Shown: positions 8,641 through 17,707 of the stretch, piece after piece
How the letters are laid out: every line of letters begins with the position of its first letter
Numbering within the stretch: the first letter of the stretch is position 1
From: Rhizobium redzepovicii
GTDB taxonomy: Bacteria; Pseudomonadota; Alphaproteobacteria; Rhizobiales; Rhizobiaceae
Length of the DNA stretch: 64,000 bases
Assembly: GCF_019793435.1 (NCBI RefSeq)
Contig: NZ_JAILYH010000010.1
Location: 1-64,000, forward strand
Direction: 5' to 3'
Program-made: the position numbers and the translations under genes
The notes under the pieces: generated by a model
Database searches by the model: none
What the model was told of the DNA's origin: nothing
The model's input: the letters and a program-made list of their open reading frames with translations, nothing else

Positions 8641-9291
8641 ATGAACGACACAGTCATCCTTTTTCACGGCATTGCCCGGACGAAGAAAAGCATGGAGAAG
8701 CTCGCAGCCTTCCTGTCCGGGAAGGGGTATCGGGTTGCGAATGTCGGTTACCCCTCCACCAGGTTTTCGATCGGCGACCTTGTCGACATCGTTCGGCCGC
8801 AGATCGACGCGGCTGTGCAGGAGGCAGGCGACGGCCGTGTGCATTTCATCGGTTATTCGATGGGTGGGCTGCTTATCCGTGCTTTTCTCCGGAACCATCG
8901 CCCGCCGAAGTTGGGAAGAGTGGTCATGGTCGGAACGCCGAACAACGGCAGCCAGATCGCCGATTTCCTCAAGACCTGGCCGCTCTACAGGAAGTTCTAT
9001 GGACCGGCAGGGCAGCAGCTGATTACCGATCAAACCGCAATGACCAAGCTGTTCGGCACGGTCGATTACGAACTTGGCATCATCGCGGGGAACCGGACCA
9101 TCGACCCGGTCTCTTCCCTGATCATCGGCCTTAGAATTCCGAATGATGGAAAGGTGTCGGTGGAGAGCACACGCCTCGACGGCGCCGCGGCGCATATCGT
9201 CATTCCCGCCAACCACACTTTCTTGCCGGTCAACAAGATCATGTGGAGGCAAGCCCTGTCGTTTCTGCAGGATGGACGGTTCGCAAGCTGA
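8641..9291 (+). CDS. Alpha/beta-fold hydrolase (lipase/esterase-like)
   Basis: This is a 216-residue compact alpha/beta hydrolase. The oxyanion region LFHGIARTKKSM is near residues 7-18, the nucleophile elbow GYSMGG has Ser at residue 73, and NHTFLPV near the C-terminus carries the likely catalytic His (about 192). The Asp is not identified with certainty. The start could also be 8617; 8641 matches the usual beginning of this family (ND-T-V-LFHG). It resembles small membrane-associated lipase-like proteins that use a GxSxG serine. No signal peptide is seen, and the neighbours give no hint of substrate. Confidence 0.8.
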   Translation: MNDTVILFHGIARTKKSMEKLAAFLSGKGYRVANVGYPSTRFSIGDLVDIVRPQIDAAVQEAGDGRVHFIGYSMGGLLIRAFLRNHRPPKLGRVVMVGTPNNGSQIADFLKTWPLYRKFYGPAGQQLITDQTAMTKLFGTVDYELGIIAGNRTIDPVSSLIIGLRIPNDGKVSVESTRLDGAAAHIVIPANHTFLPVNKIMWRQALSFLQDGRFAS

Positions 9292-9343
9292 ACACCGACA
9301 GTTGCCTCATCGACAGTTTCAAAACGCACAGCGTGGGCTGACC

Positions 9344-11188
9344 TCACCGTTGAACGATGAGGTCCTGCTTGACCTTTGAAATCAGCAGGCGGGAGCCGTC
9401 AGCGGTGAAGTGCCCGTAGTCGAATTGCACCGGGTCCCCGCTTTTTGTCCACACGATGCAGTCGGGATTGCACATGGTCTTATAGGTGGAGATGTACATT
9501 GCTCCGCTTCCGGCCAATGCGTCGTGAATATCTACACCGATGCGCTGCCGAGGCGCCAAATGATCGGCGGCATGAAATGGCTGCTTCTCATAGAGACTAT
9601 GAGCGAGCAGCCGCGGCAGGGAAGATTTATATTCTGCCACTGGTCCGAAGACGACGATCTTTTTGGCAAAGGGTGAGAGGTAGTCCACCGTCTTTCTGAT
9701 GAGTTTGACGTCATCTTCAGTCCAGCGTCCGGCCAACACGAGAACATCGACCTTGTGGCTCGGCAAAAACTCTTTGAAGACGTAGTTCATGAGGTCTAGG
9801 CAGCGCTCTTCGCCTTCGGCTTCAAGAGTAGGACGGCATCCTGATGCGTTAGCTTGAAGGACGTTGGTCCCCGGCAGCGTTTTCAAGCCCGGATATAGGT
9901 GCGCAGCGTGACTATCACCGATGAGCGCTATGTTTTGCTGACTATTTGAGAGAGCCAAGCAGGTATCACGATCGTATTTTTCGATACCGTCGTTTGACGT
10001 AAGGAAGCATTTTCCACTGCGGAAGGCTTTCGAGGGGTCGTAATCGGCAAATTCCGCCACCCGCTCAACGAGCTTGTTGTCGTCCTTCATTTGATCGGCG
10101 GCGAGTTGCCCGACGAATGCCAGCATTGCTACGGAAGCAATTGAGGCAGCCCCGGCGGCCACGGACACCAGAGGCCGGTATCGCATCGTTCGGAAGGGCG
10201 TTTCGATAAATCGCCACGAGAAATATGCGACGACAAAACTCAAAGCGACGGGCACCAATTGCCAGCCATGCTCCCACGCCCCGTACTGGTTCGAAAACAC
10301 CCAGATCGGCCAATGCCACAAATAGAGGGAATACGAGATCAAACCTATCGAGGTGGCGACCCTCAATGATAGAAGCCTGCTGACCAGCGTGCCTGGACCC
10401 GCCCAGATGATAAGAGCCGTGCCTGCCGTCGCGGGTAAGGCCATTAGCCCTGGAAACTCAGAGGTTTTCGACAACAGCAGCGCGCTGAGGCCGATCGCCA
10501 AGGCGCCGATTGCCGAAAGCGCATTATTGATCCGCATATCGGAAAATTTCGTCAATGCCGGTGCTGCGATGAGGGAGCCTACCAGCAGCTCCCACGCGCG
10601 ATATTGCACAAGATAGAAAGCTGCAGAGCGGTTGATTGGAACAGCGATGATGGAAGCAATGATGCTGACTGCGAAAAGTCCCGCAATGGCTATCCCGGTT
10701 GCCCTGCGGCCATAACGGCTCGCTGCCATGACGATCAGCGGAAAAATGACGTAGAACTGCTCTTCGACCGACAACGACCATGTGTGCAGGACCGGATTGA
10801 ATTCCGCGGAATCATCGAAATATCCAGTCGTCAAATAGAAATAGGCATTGGAAGCAAAGAGCGCGGAGGACGTCACTGACTTGAAGACCCGCAGGCTTTC
10901 GTCAGGCAGCATCGTAAAATACGAAACCGCCATCACGACAGCATACATGGCCACGACAGCGGGAAGAATTCGTTTGGCCCGACGGCTGTAGAAGTTGCCG
11001 ATCGAAAATCGGCCATCGCTTACTTCGGCGAGGATTATTTTTGTTATCAGGAAGCCCGATATCACGAAAAAAATGTCCACCCCGATAAATCCGCCGGGGA
11101 GAATGCGATCAAATCCGCAGTGATAAAGAATCACAAAAATGACGGCTACGGCTCGCAGGCCGTCGATATCTTGACGATGCGTAATCAT
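9344..11188 (-). CDS. OatA/OafA-like surface polysaccharide acyltransferase with SGNH domain
   Basis: This is a 614-residue two-domain membrane protein. The first ~370 residues are an acyltransferase-3 domain with about ten hydrophobic helices, opening with the family motif REDIDGLRAVAV-like (HRQDIDGLRAVAVI) and containing FFVISGFLI and LHTWSLSVEEQFY. The rest is a periplasmic SGNH/GDSL-type domain: IGDSHAAH carries the Ser, and FDYGHFTADG carries the likely Asp/His pair. Such proteins move acetyl groups across the membrane onto O-antigen, exopolysaccharide or peptidoglycan. Codon and base composition look less GC-rich than in the flagellar region. Confidence 0.9.
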   Translation of the reverse strand: MITHRQDIDGLRAVAVIFVILYHCGFDRILPGGFIGVDIFFVISGFLITKIILAEVSDGRFSIGNFYSRRAKRILPAVVAMYAVVMAVSYFTMLPDESLRVFKSVTSSALFASNAYFYLTTGYFDDSAEFNPVLHTWSLSVEEQFYVIFPLIVMAASRYGRRATGIAIAGLFAVSIIASIIAVPINRSAAFYLVQYRAWELLVGSLIAAPALTKFSDMRINNALSAIGALAIGLSALLLSKTSEFPGLMALPATAGTALIIWAGPGTLVSRLLSLRVATSIGLISYSLYLWHWPIWVFSNQYGAWEHGWQLVPVALSFVVAYFSWRFIETPFRTMRYRPLVSVAAGAASIASVAMLAFVGQLAADQMKDDNKLVERVAEFADYDPSKAFRSGKCFLTSNDGIEKYDRDTCLALSNSQQNIALIGDSHAAHLYPGLKTLPGTNVLQANASGCRPTLEAEGEERCLDLMNYVFKEFLPSHKVDVLVLAGRWTEDDVKLIRKTVDYLSPFAKKIVVFGPVAEYKSSLPRLLAHSLYEKQPFHAADHLAPRQRIGVDIHDALAGSGAMYISTYKTMCNPDCIVWTKSGDPVQFDYGHFTADGSRLLISKVKQDLIVQR

Positions 11189-11777
11189 TGTCGGCCTCGG
11201 TGTTTGGCCTCCCGGGATTTCGTAACGTGAGACCGATCAATATGCAACCAGAGTCATGGTAAAATGAAAACAACTCGCCTTAGAGGCGCTTTCGGCCCAG
11301 AGATAGAGGCCCAGCGAGCGAGCGCAAGGTCATCTATGTTTTCGAGATAGTGTTTTTTTTACCACTGGTCCGATGGCGCCGACGAGGAGAAGAATGGCGT
11401 CCATCAACTCAACAGTGATTGACTAAACAGCTGCCTTTCAACGGTCCCCAACTCAGGCCACAGAAGAAGACTGACGGGCGATTAAAATGAGCTGCTGAAA
11501 CGCAGCGGCGGCGTTGCCAGAACGCCATGCAGGAAAAATCGGGCGAACATGTGACGAGCCCGGTACCGGCCGATCCTCGACCCGAGATGCAATGCGACTT
11601 CAACTCGCTGCGAGGGCGTCGGCTGGTTGAACGCGATAATCGGGGCGGACTGTCTCTATTGGTCTATGTGCAGAGATTCTCAGCGGCCGTTCAGGTGAAG
11701 ATAATTTTCAGATATTCAAACATCCGCCACACCGTCGCTCACTATTGTCAGCGACAAGCGTATCGAAGGAAGATCTG
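11189..11777. other. 589-base intergenic region without a recognised gene
   Basis: This stretch separates the divergent acyltransferase and beta-helix genes and should contain both promoters. It is AT-richer than most of the window and has a T-run at 11351-11358. Two short frames (11409-11603 minus, 11527-11778 plus) overlap each other, have no credible ribosome-binding sites and look unlike proteins. No repeat or mobile-element end was recognised. Confidence 0.5.
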
Positions 11778-12923
11778 ATGCCCGCCATCTTGCGAAAGAA
11801 AATTCATGGAGCATCCACACGGGGGCAGGTCATCGACGGTGCTGAGGATATCGGCGTCGCTTATCAGGTGTTTTCCGACACGGTGGTCGAAGACGTGGTG
11901 GTCAAGAACTCTCCGCGCGGCTTCAAATTTCACAACGGCAAGAATCTTGTCGTAAGGCGCTGCGAAACAGAAAATGTGAACGGCGACGGCATTTACCTTA
12001 CGATGACGTCGAATGTTTTGCTGGAAAACAACCGCGTCGGCGCAGCGCCCGGCCAAGGAGCGGATTGTTGCCAATTCGCCTACGAAAACAAAGATAGCTA
12101 TATAAGTTCCAATGTGGTGGTCCGGGGCAACCTTCTTTTACAAAGACCGACCAGCACCTCGAACAAGGGGGCGCTGGTTTGCGGCAGGACCCGAAACTAC
12201 CTCGTTGAATATAATTTCATCGGCGGGAAGAATTTTTCTTTTTCATCGATCGGCGACGACGCCGTCGTGCGCAGTAACATCATGCGCGACGGCAGGATGA
12301 ACGATTATTCCTTCGGTTATGGAGTTGGCGATCAAGTCAGCCATGCCGGCCACCATGTTTATGACAACAGGATCGAGAACAGCAATCGCGGCGTGAGTTT
12401 GAGCGGTTATTCCGATCAGAATCTGGCATTTCGCAAAGATATGAATATCCACGATAACGTCATCAGCGAATGTGACATCGCTTTTTTCGCCAATCGACCA
12501 TGGTCCGGAAGCTTTCGGCGCAACATATTCCTGCGGTGCAAGCAGGGCATTCTGCTGAAGGGAAACGGGGAGGCGACTGCGGGGGACATTGACGGCAACT
12601 ATTTCAATGACGGCAGCTTTCTGAACGTCACTCCGCCGCCGCTTCGCGTCAAACCCGACGGAAAGGCTTCCGTTTCTTCAGGTGAATGGACATCCGAGCC
12701 CGACGAAATCCGCATCCAGTGGCGTAACAAGGGGATCGATATACCGGGCGCAAACCGGCCATCTATAACGGTCGAAGCCGGCATGGAACTGTCATGCGTC
12801 TTGCTGGCCCGCAAGGAGCAGAATTGGATGTTGGCGATCGCTGAGACTGCTTATGACGATTTCACGCCGCGTGCGTGGCAGGAAAACATGCTGCCCTGGC
12901 AGAAGCGGTATTTCTCGATTTGA
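11778..12923 (+). CDS. Right-handed parallel beta-helix repeat protein
   Basis: This 381-residue protein is built from short repeating units such as VVVKNSPRGFKFHNGKNLVV, NVLLENNRV, VVVRGNLLL and VRSNIMRDG. Their regular N-x-hydrophobic pattern is typical of the pectate-lyase/PbH1 parallel beta-helix. The last ~100 residues form a separate domain. The ATG at 11778 is preferred because GGAAG precedes it. Such proteins often cut or epimerise acidic polysaccharides, or bind them. No clear signal peptide is visible, so secretion, if any, would use another route. Its neighbours suggest a role in surface polysaccharide. Confidence 0.75.
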   Translation: MPAILRKKIHGASTRGQVIDGAEDIGVAYQVFSDTVVEDVVVKNSPRGFKFHNGKNLVVRRCETENVNGDGIYLTMTSNVLLENNRVGAAPGQGADCCQFAYENKDSYISSNVVVRGNLLLQRPTSTSNKGALVCGRTRNYLVEYNFIGGKNFSFSSIGDDAVVRSNIMRDGRMNDYSFGYGVGDQVSHAGHHVYDNRIENSNRGVSLSGYSDQNLAFRKDMNIHDNVISECDIAFFANRPWSGSFRRNIFLRCKQGILLKGNGEATAGDIDGNYFNDGSFLNVTPPPLRVKPDGKASVSSGEWTSEPDEIRIQWRNKGIDIPGANRPSITVEAGMELSCVLLARKEQNWMLAIAETAYDDFTPRAWQENMLPWQKRYFSI

Positions 12924-13024
12924 ACGGCTGCTCGCATGCCCATCCGGCGGCCGACGATATTGACCGATGCGACAAGAAGGACGGAATGAGGCGCTCTATC
13001 GCCAGACGTCGAACACACCCTCCC

Positions 13025-14362
13025 TCAAGGCTGGCGTTGATTCCGGTTTGTTCGCAACCTGGGACGCAGTTCCGAGAGTGCGATGACCATATGTGGCCAG
13101 CAAATGAAAGGTGCCAGCATCATGCCTGCCTCGGTCATGGCTCCAAGCATGATGAGGATGATGATAACAATCTCCTTTCGCCTGGCGCCGGATTCTGCCG
13201 GATCGGGGTCGACGATTGTCATCTTCCGGAACACGCGGGTCAGCGCAAACAACGTCCATGCGGTAACGCCTGGAATGCCGATATTGAGCGCTAGCTCAAG
13301 ATAGGTGTTATGGGTCGATCGTGCATCGAAGGTAACCTTGACGTACTCTTCCATGACATCGGGCTGACGAAACATCGCAAACCCATAACCTGTTAGGGGC
13401 CTATCCCAGATCAATGGCAATAGCTGTTCCCAGATATTGGTGCGACCGGAGAAAGTAATATCTTTGCCGAATGCTTCTGCAACCGCTGAAGCCACGCCGA
13501 GGTAAACGAAGCTGGCGCCGAACCCGATGATCACGAACAACAGGAAAACGACGAAGGAACGAAAAAGGCGGTTCGGGTAAATGTGAATAACGCGAATGCC
13601 ATACAGCATCATGCTGCCGAACATCGTCAAGACGACAGCCGTCGAGGACTTCGTTGCCACAATCAAGGCGAGAAGGCAGAGCATTGCAGCCCAGCGTACC
13701 AGGGTACTGTAACGAAGCCGGCCGAATTTCTCCGTCGATAGCAGACAGACAAAACTGACCGAGCAAAACTGCCCCAACGTGTTCTTATGATAAAATGCGC
13801 CTTTGACCATGCCCGCATAGCTGCCACGCATGATGGCGAATTGTGGGAAAGCTGCTGTGTAGAGAACGTTGATGAATGCGGCGGCAATCGCAAAACGCCC
13901 GAGGACTCGGAAGGCTTCGACATTGCCGTAGCGCGCGCGGTACAGAAGAGGCGGGATGGCGAGAACGATGACCGCAGCCAATCCCTTTAAGGATGCGGTC
14001 TTGTCGATGGAGAAGACGATCGATGTCAGGCAGGAAATGCCGACAACCACGATGAACGGCGAAAACCTTGAAAAGACCCGTAGGAACTGTTTCTGTTCCA
14101 ACAGAAAATATAATCCTGACAAAGGGATAAGGCCGTAGAGCAATATTTTCATCGGCAGCGGGTCGACCGCGGCGCCGTCGTCGAAGTTTGCAGGCAGGCC
14201 GTACCACATGCCTGTCGCCCGCCATAGAGACGCGTAAAATGCTATCGTAAGGACCAGCTTTGCCAGCACATCGCGCCGGACGCGCCACCGAGGCACAGAC
14301 TGCCGGTGGTAGCCCGCCGGATAGTGGTGTCTTGCCAAAGCTGCATTTTCTATCGTCATCAA
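13025..14362 (-). CDS. O-antigen ligase/polysaccharide polymerase-like membrane protein (Wzy/ExoQ type)
   Basis: This is a 445-residue integral membrane protein with about ten to twelve hydrophobic segments. In the second half, a long extracytoplasmic stretch contains FSGRTNIWEQLLPLIWDRPLTG-type sequence and the conserved HNTYLELALNIG segment, both characteristic of the Wzy_C/O-antigen ligase family that includes rhizobial ExoQ. It probably joins or polymerises lipid-linked oligosaccharides in the periplasm. It converges with the beta-helix gene. Whether it acts on lipopolysaccharide or exopolysaccharide cannot be told. Confidence 0.85.
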   Translation of the reverse strand: MMTIENAALARHHYPAGYHRQSVPRWRVRRDVLAKLVLTIAFYASLWRATGMWYGLPANFDDGAAVDPLPMKILLYGLIPLSGLYFLLEQKQFLRVFSRFSPFIVVVGISCLTSIVFSIDKTASLKGLAAVIVLAIPPLLYRARYGNVEAFRVLGRFAIAAAFINVLYTAAFPQFAIMRGSYAGMVKGAFYHKNTLGQFCSVSFVCLLSTEKFGRLRYSTLVRWAAMLCLLALIVATKSSTAVVLTMFGSMMLYGIRVIHIYPNRLFRSFVVFLLFVIIGFGASFVYLGVASAVAEAFGKDITFSGRTNIWEQLLPLIWDRPLTGYGFAMFRQPDVMEEYVKVTFDARSTHNTYLELALNIGIPGVTAWTLFALTRVFRKMTIVDPDPAESGARRKEIVIIILIMLGAMTEAGMMLAPFICWPHMVIALSELRPRLRTNRNQRQP

Positions 14363-14806
14363 GGGCTCATATAAATCAATCTGCAGAACCCCGGCTGTTC
14401 GCCACGATCAAGGCGATGCCGGTATTCGATTGAACGGAGGCGGGAACTGATCTGCGCATCCTCGGCTTCCGCTCGCGAAGAACGAATTCGTTTTTGGCGG
14501 TTTCGATAACGTCGTCCTAGTTTCCCAAACTGCCCGTTTCGGTGGGCGATCTGGCCAGGGCAATTTGACCAGTGGCCCCAAGCTTCTCGAGGCGGCACGT
14601 CTCACTTCGCCATGCGGCGCGACTTTAAGCGAACTCATTCCGCGAATCCAGCCGATATAATCATGTCATCATGTCGCGCCGTTAACCATCCGATCGACTC
14701 TGGACTATTGGCACTACCCAGGCGATTTTACGGCGCACCCAATTTTCGGAACCAAACATCGGCTCCGCCGTTGAATGCGATGTCCAACCGTGTCCGGGAG
14801 ACAGAC
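14363..14806. other. 444-base intergenic region upstream of the first ku gene
   Basis: No gene is supported here. The frame of ku is open back to 14612, but the added 65 residues do not resemble Ku proteins and start without a ribosome-binding site. The region should carry the promoters of the polymerase gene (leftward) and of ku (rightward). No motif was recognised. Confidence 0.5.
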
Positions 14807-15610
14807 ATGGCACGTCAGACATTCTGGAAGGGCTACCTCAAGCTCTCGCTGGTGACGGCAGCCGTCTCGCTGACGCCGGCGACGACCGAAAGCAATAAGG
14901 TGCGCTTCCACGTTCTCAATCGCCAGACGAAGAACCGCGTCGAAAGCCGCTATGTCGACAGCGTCACCCACAAGCCGGTCGCCGACCGGGATCAGGTGAA
15001 AGGTTATCCCCGCGGCGAGGACGACTATGTTCTGCTGGAAGACGAGGAGATCGAGGAGGTCGGGCTCGAAAGCACCCGCACCATCGATATCGACAGCTTC
15101 GTGCCGCGCGGCTCGATCGACTGGATCTGGTACGACAAACCGCATTTTCTGGCGCCCGAGGATAAGGTTGGGGTGGAAGCCTTCTGCGTCATTCGTGAGG
15201 CAATGAAGGCAAACGATGTGGTCGGCATCGCCCGGCTGGTGCTTTATCGTCGCGAGCGTGCCGTGCTCCTGGAGCCGCAGGGCAAGGGCATCATTCTCTG
15301 GACGCTGCGTTATGGCGACGAGGTGCGTGAACCGGTGACCGAACTCGACAGCAAGGCCGAGATCGACAGCAAGCTTCTAACGTTGATGAAACGGCTGGTG
15401 AAGGAAGAGACCAAGGATTGGAGCCCGGCCATGGTGCAGGATCCGATCCAGAAGCGCCTGAAATCGATGATCCGCGGCAAGCAAAAGAGCCTGAAGAAGG
15501 CCGCTCCCGCGAAAAAGCCCGCGCCGGTGAAATCGACCGGCAACGTCATCAACATCATGGATGCGCTGAAGAAGAGCCTTGCCGCGGATGACGGGCGCAA
15601 ACCGCATTAG
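14807..15610 (+). CDS. ku: Ku protein, non-homologous end joining (first copy)
   Basis: This is a bacterial Ku homologue of 267 residues, the ring-shaped protein that binds DNA double-strand ends and recruits the LigD ligase. It begins MARQTFWKGYLKLSLVT, matching the family opening (W-K-G-x-L-x-hSLV). The core includes HFLAPEDK and ARLVLYRRERAVLLEP. The tail is rich in Lys, Ala and Pro (KKAAPAKKPAPVKS), like the DNA-contact tails of bacterial Ku. GGGAG precedes the ATG at 14807. It converges on a second ku gene. No ligD is present in the window. Confidence 0.92.
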   Translation: MARQTFWKGYLKLSLVTAAVSLTPATTESNKVRFHVLNRQTKNRVESRYVDSVTHKPVADRDQVKGYPRGEDDYVLLEDEEIEEVGLESTRTIDIDSFVPRGSIDWIWYDKPHFLAPEDKVGVEAFCVIREAMKANDVVGIARLVLYRRERAVLLEPQGKGIILWTLRYGDEVREPVTELDSKAEIDSKLLTLMKRLVKEETKDWSPAMVQDPIQKRLKSMIRGKQKSLKKAAPAKKPAPVKSTGNVINIMDALKKSLAADDGRKPH

Positions 15611-15654
15611 CGAAAAGGTGAGGGCATTTCACTCGATAGATCTCAAAAGCCAGC

Positions 15655-16506
15655 TCAGCTCGCCTTCTTGCTGCGGCTGTCGCTGCGTGCCGGTGCCTTC
15701 TTCGCTGGCGCCTTCTTTGCAGTGGCCTTGCCGCTCAGCCCGGCGCTCTGTCGCAGCGCCTCCATCAGGTCGACGACCTTACTTTCCCGGGGCTGCTTTT
15801 TCTTTGGCAGTGCCCGGCCCTCGATTTTTGCCTTCACCAGCTCGACGAGGGCAGCCTCGTAACGATCCTCATATTCGCTCGGCTCGAAGGTGCCTTGCTT
15901 GGTCTTGAGGATATGGCCTGCGAGCTCGAGCATCTCCTTGTCGAATTTAAAGTCGGGAATGTCGTCAAAGACGCTGTCGGCCGAGCGCACCTCGTAGTCG
16001 AAGTTCAGCATGGTCGCGACGATGTGGTCGTCATGCGGGCGGATCAGCAGCGTCCGGTTGCGTCGGAAAAGCACGGCTTCGGCAAGTGCTGCGACTTTGC
16101 CGTCAAGCATGCTCCTGGCAATCAGCGCCAGCGCCTCTTCATCATGTTCGTCTACGGGCGCGAGATAGTACGGACGGTCGAAATAGAGCTTGTCGATGCC
16201 GTCATAGGCGATGAAAGCCTTGATATTCAGCACCTTGTCGCTTTCCGGCATGAGTGCGGCGATCTCGTCGCCCTCGATGACGATGTAATCGCCATTCTCC
16301 AACTGGTAGCCCTTGACCTGGTCGTCCCGCTCGACCGGTTTGCCGGTTTCACTGTCGATGAATTGCCGCTCCACCCGGTGGCCGGTCCTGCGATTGATGA
16401 TGTTGAAGGAGACGCGGTCGGAGGAGGAAATGGCGGTGTAAAGCCCGACGGCGCAGGCAAGGTCGCCCACTTTCAGATGACCTTTCCAGCTTGCCCGCGC
16501 GGCCAT
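15655..16506 (-). CDS. ku: Ku protein, non-homologous end joining (second copy)
   Basis: This is a second Ku homologue of 283 residues, starting MAARASWKGHLKVGDLACAVGLY. The Ku core is visible (RVSFNIINRRTGHRVERQF, PYYLAPVDEHDEEALALIA, VLFRRNRTLLIRPH). The C-terminus is again Lys/Ala-rich (KKAPAKKAPARS). It is clearly diverged from the first copy, so this is not a recent duplication. Rhizobia commonly carry several ku genes, whose products may form different homo- or heterodimers. A small DUF2188-like gene ends 18 bases upstream on the same strand, so the two are likely co-transcribed. Confidence 0.92.
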   Translation of the reverse strand: MAARASWKGHLKVGDLACAVGLYTAISSSDRVSFNIINRRTGHRVERQFIDSETGKPVERDDQVKGYQLENGDYIVIEGDEIAALMPESDKVLNIKAFIAYDGIDKLYFDRPYYLAPVDEHDEEALALIARSMLDGKVAALAEAVLFRRNRTLLIRPHDDHIVATMLNFDYEVRSADSVFDDIPDFKFDKEMLELAGHILKTKQGTFEPSEYEDRYEAALVELVKAKIEGRALPKKKQPRESKVVDLMEALRQSAGLSGKATAKKAPAKKAPARSDSRSKKAS

Positions 16507-16524
16507 TCCATCCTCCGTCGCAAA

Positions 16525-16758
16525 TCAGAGCCGACTGTTGCTCTTGTCGGTTTCGAGTTCTTGAAAGGCCCAGCCGCGTCCGTCAGGCGCGGGATAGGCG
16601 AGCAGCGCGTCGCCATCGCCGATCTTCTGGCGCGACGCGGCGTCCCTGGCGTGAACGATCGCTTCATCGGCCGTGGCATAGGTTTCAGAAAGCGTGTCGC
16701 CGAGCTTGTAAGCCCAGCCATTGTCATGCGGCACGACCTGATAGGTGATATCGGCCAT
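16525..16758 (-). CDS. Small DUF2188-like protein
   Basis: This 77-residue protein begins MADITYQVVPHDNGWAYKLG and ends with GWAFQELETDKSNS. The pattern of VVPHxxGWAxK, then an A-rich helix (TADEAIVHARDAA), then a short strand around DGRGWAFQ matches the small DUF2188 domain of unknown function. GGAGATCC-like sequence precedes the ATG at 16758. The gene sits directly upstream of the second ku gene, and such small proteins recur near bacterial Ku genes. A link to repair is inference only. Confidence 0.65.
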   Translation of the reverse strand: MADITYQVVPHDNGWAYKLGDTLSETYATADEAIVHARDAASRQKIGDGDALLAYPAPDGRGWAFQELETDKSNSRL

Positions 16759-16772
16759 TTCGGATCTCCTCT

Positions 16773-17033
16773 TTAGTTCCGATTTGGTTTGCGCCGCTCG
16801 TCGAGGGCGATGATCTTCTCCACGGAGGCGATATCCTCGCTGGTGACGACAGGCACCGGATCGCCCGCGATCGCCTCCAGCACCTCTTGTGAGACGGCGC
16901 CGTTGCGAATCGCCCATTCCAGCGTCTCGCGTGTTTCGCGCTCGGCCTTCAGCTGCACATAAAGCGCGACGATCAGCCGATCGCGGGCGTCCATGCGCCG
17001 GCCTTGGCGATCCATACTGCGGACATCAGGCAT
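16773..17033 (-). CDS. Small helical protein of unknown function near ku
   Basis: The product has 86 residues: MPDVRSMDRQGRRMDARD, a long amphipathic helix (LIVALYVQLKAERETRETLEWAIRNG), and a charged tail. AAGGTGG precedes the ATG at 17033. The frame stays open upstream to 17312, but that part overlaps the OsmC gene and is not protein-like. It lies 14 bases upstream of the DUF2188-like gene and probably forms one operon with it and the second ku. Function not recognised. Confidence 0.6.
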   Translation of the reverse strand: MPDVRSMDRQGRRMDARDRLIVALYVQLKAERETRETLEWAIRNGAVSQEVLEAIAGDPVPVVTSEDIASVEKIIALDERRKPNRN

Positions 17034-17178
17034 CGCAATCCACCTTTGGCACCGATTTCGTTCAGGTGTAATCAACTGATGACGGATGGAAAGGTTCCGA
17101 AACCGATGGGTGGCACTTGCCTCTTGCGGCGCCGGGCGGCGATTGCCATCTGCAGAATGTTCGTCAAAGGATTTCACC

Positions 17179-17607
17179 ATGGTCGATCTCAAGGCCCGCC
17201 CCCGCCCGACCGGCGCCACCGCCGCTCTCGGCCGCACCGGTTTTCCGCATGTCACCTCCGCCACCAAAGGCGAGATCGATATCGTCACCGCGCCGTCGCA
17301 GCCGGGTTTCAATCCGCTCGACCTGCTCTATGCCTCGCTCTCGGCCTGCCTCGTGCTCAGCGCCCGCATGGCCGCCAGCCAGATGGGCGTTCTCGACAGG
17401 ATCAGCGGCATCACCGCCGAGGTCACCGGCGAGAAGGCGACGGAAGGCCTTTCGCGCGTTGCGAGGTTCAATATCGCCTTCTCGATCAGAGGCGATATCG
17501 ATGAGGAGACCCGGCAGAGAATCGTCCATGCGGCCGAAGACGAGATCTGCACGGTGAGCAATACGATCCGCGGCAACCCCGATTTTTCGACGACGATATC
17601 GGCATAG
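17179..17607 (+). CDS. OsmC-family protein
   Basis: This is a 142-residue OsmC/Ohr-fold protein. The two redox cysteines expected in the family are present: C57 in YASLSACLVLSARM and C124 in DEICTVSNTI. OsmC proteins reduce organic hydroperoxides or act in sulfur chemistry. AAAGGA precedes the ATG at 17179; the frame extends upstream to 17086 but without family sequence. It is divergent from the small gene at 16773. Substrate unknown. Confidence 0.85.
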   Translation: MVDLKARPRPTGATAALGRTGFPHVTSATKGEIDIVTAPSQPGFNPLDLLYASLSACLVLSARMAASQMGVLDRISGITAEVTGEKATEGLSRVARFNIAFSIRGDIDEETRQRIVHAAEDEICTVSNTIRGNPDFSTTISA

Positions 17608-17707
17608 GTTCAATCTATATAATATTTATAGACAATTGCCGGCAGAGGATTGCGCGGCCCATGCCCGGCTTCTATGCTTGGGCATCTAAAGCGATGATAC
17701 GGCCACC

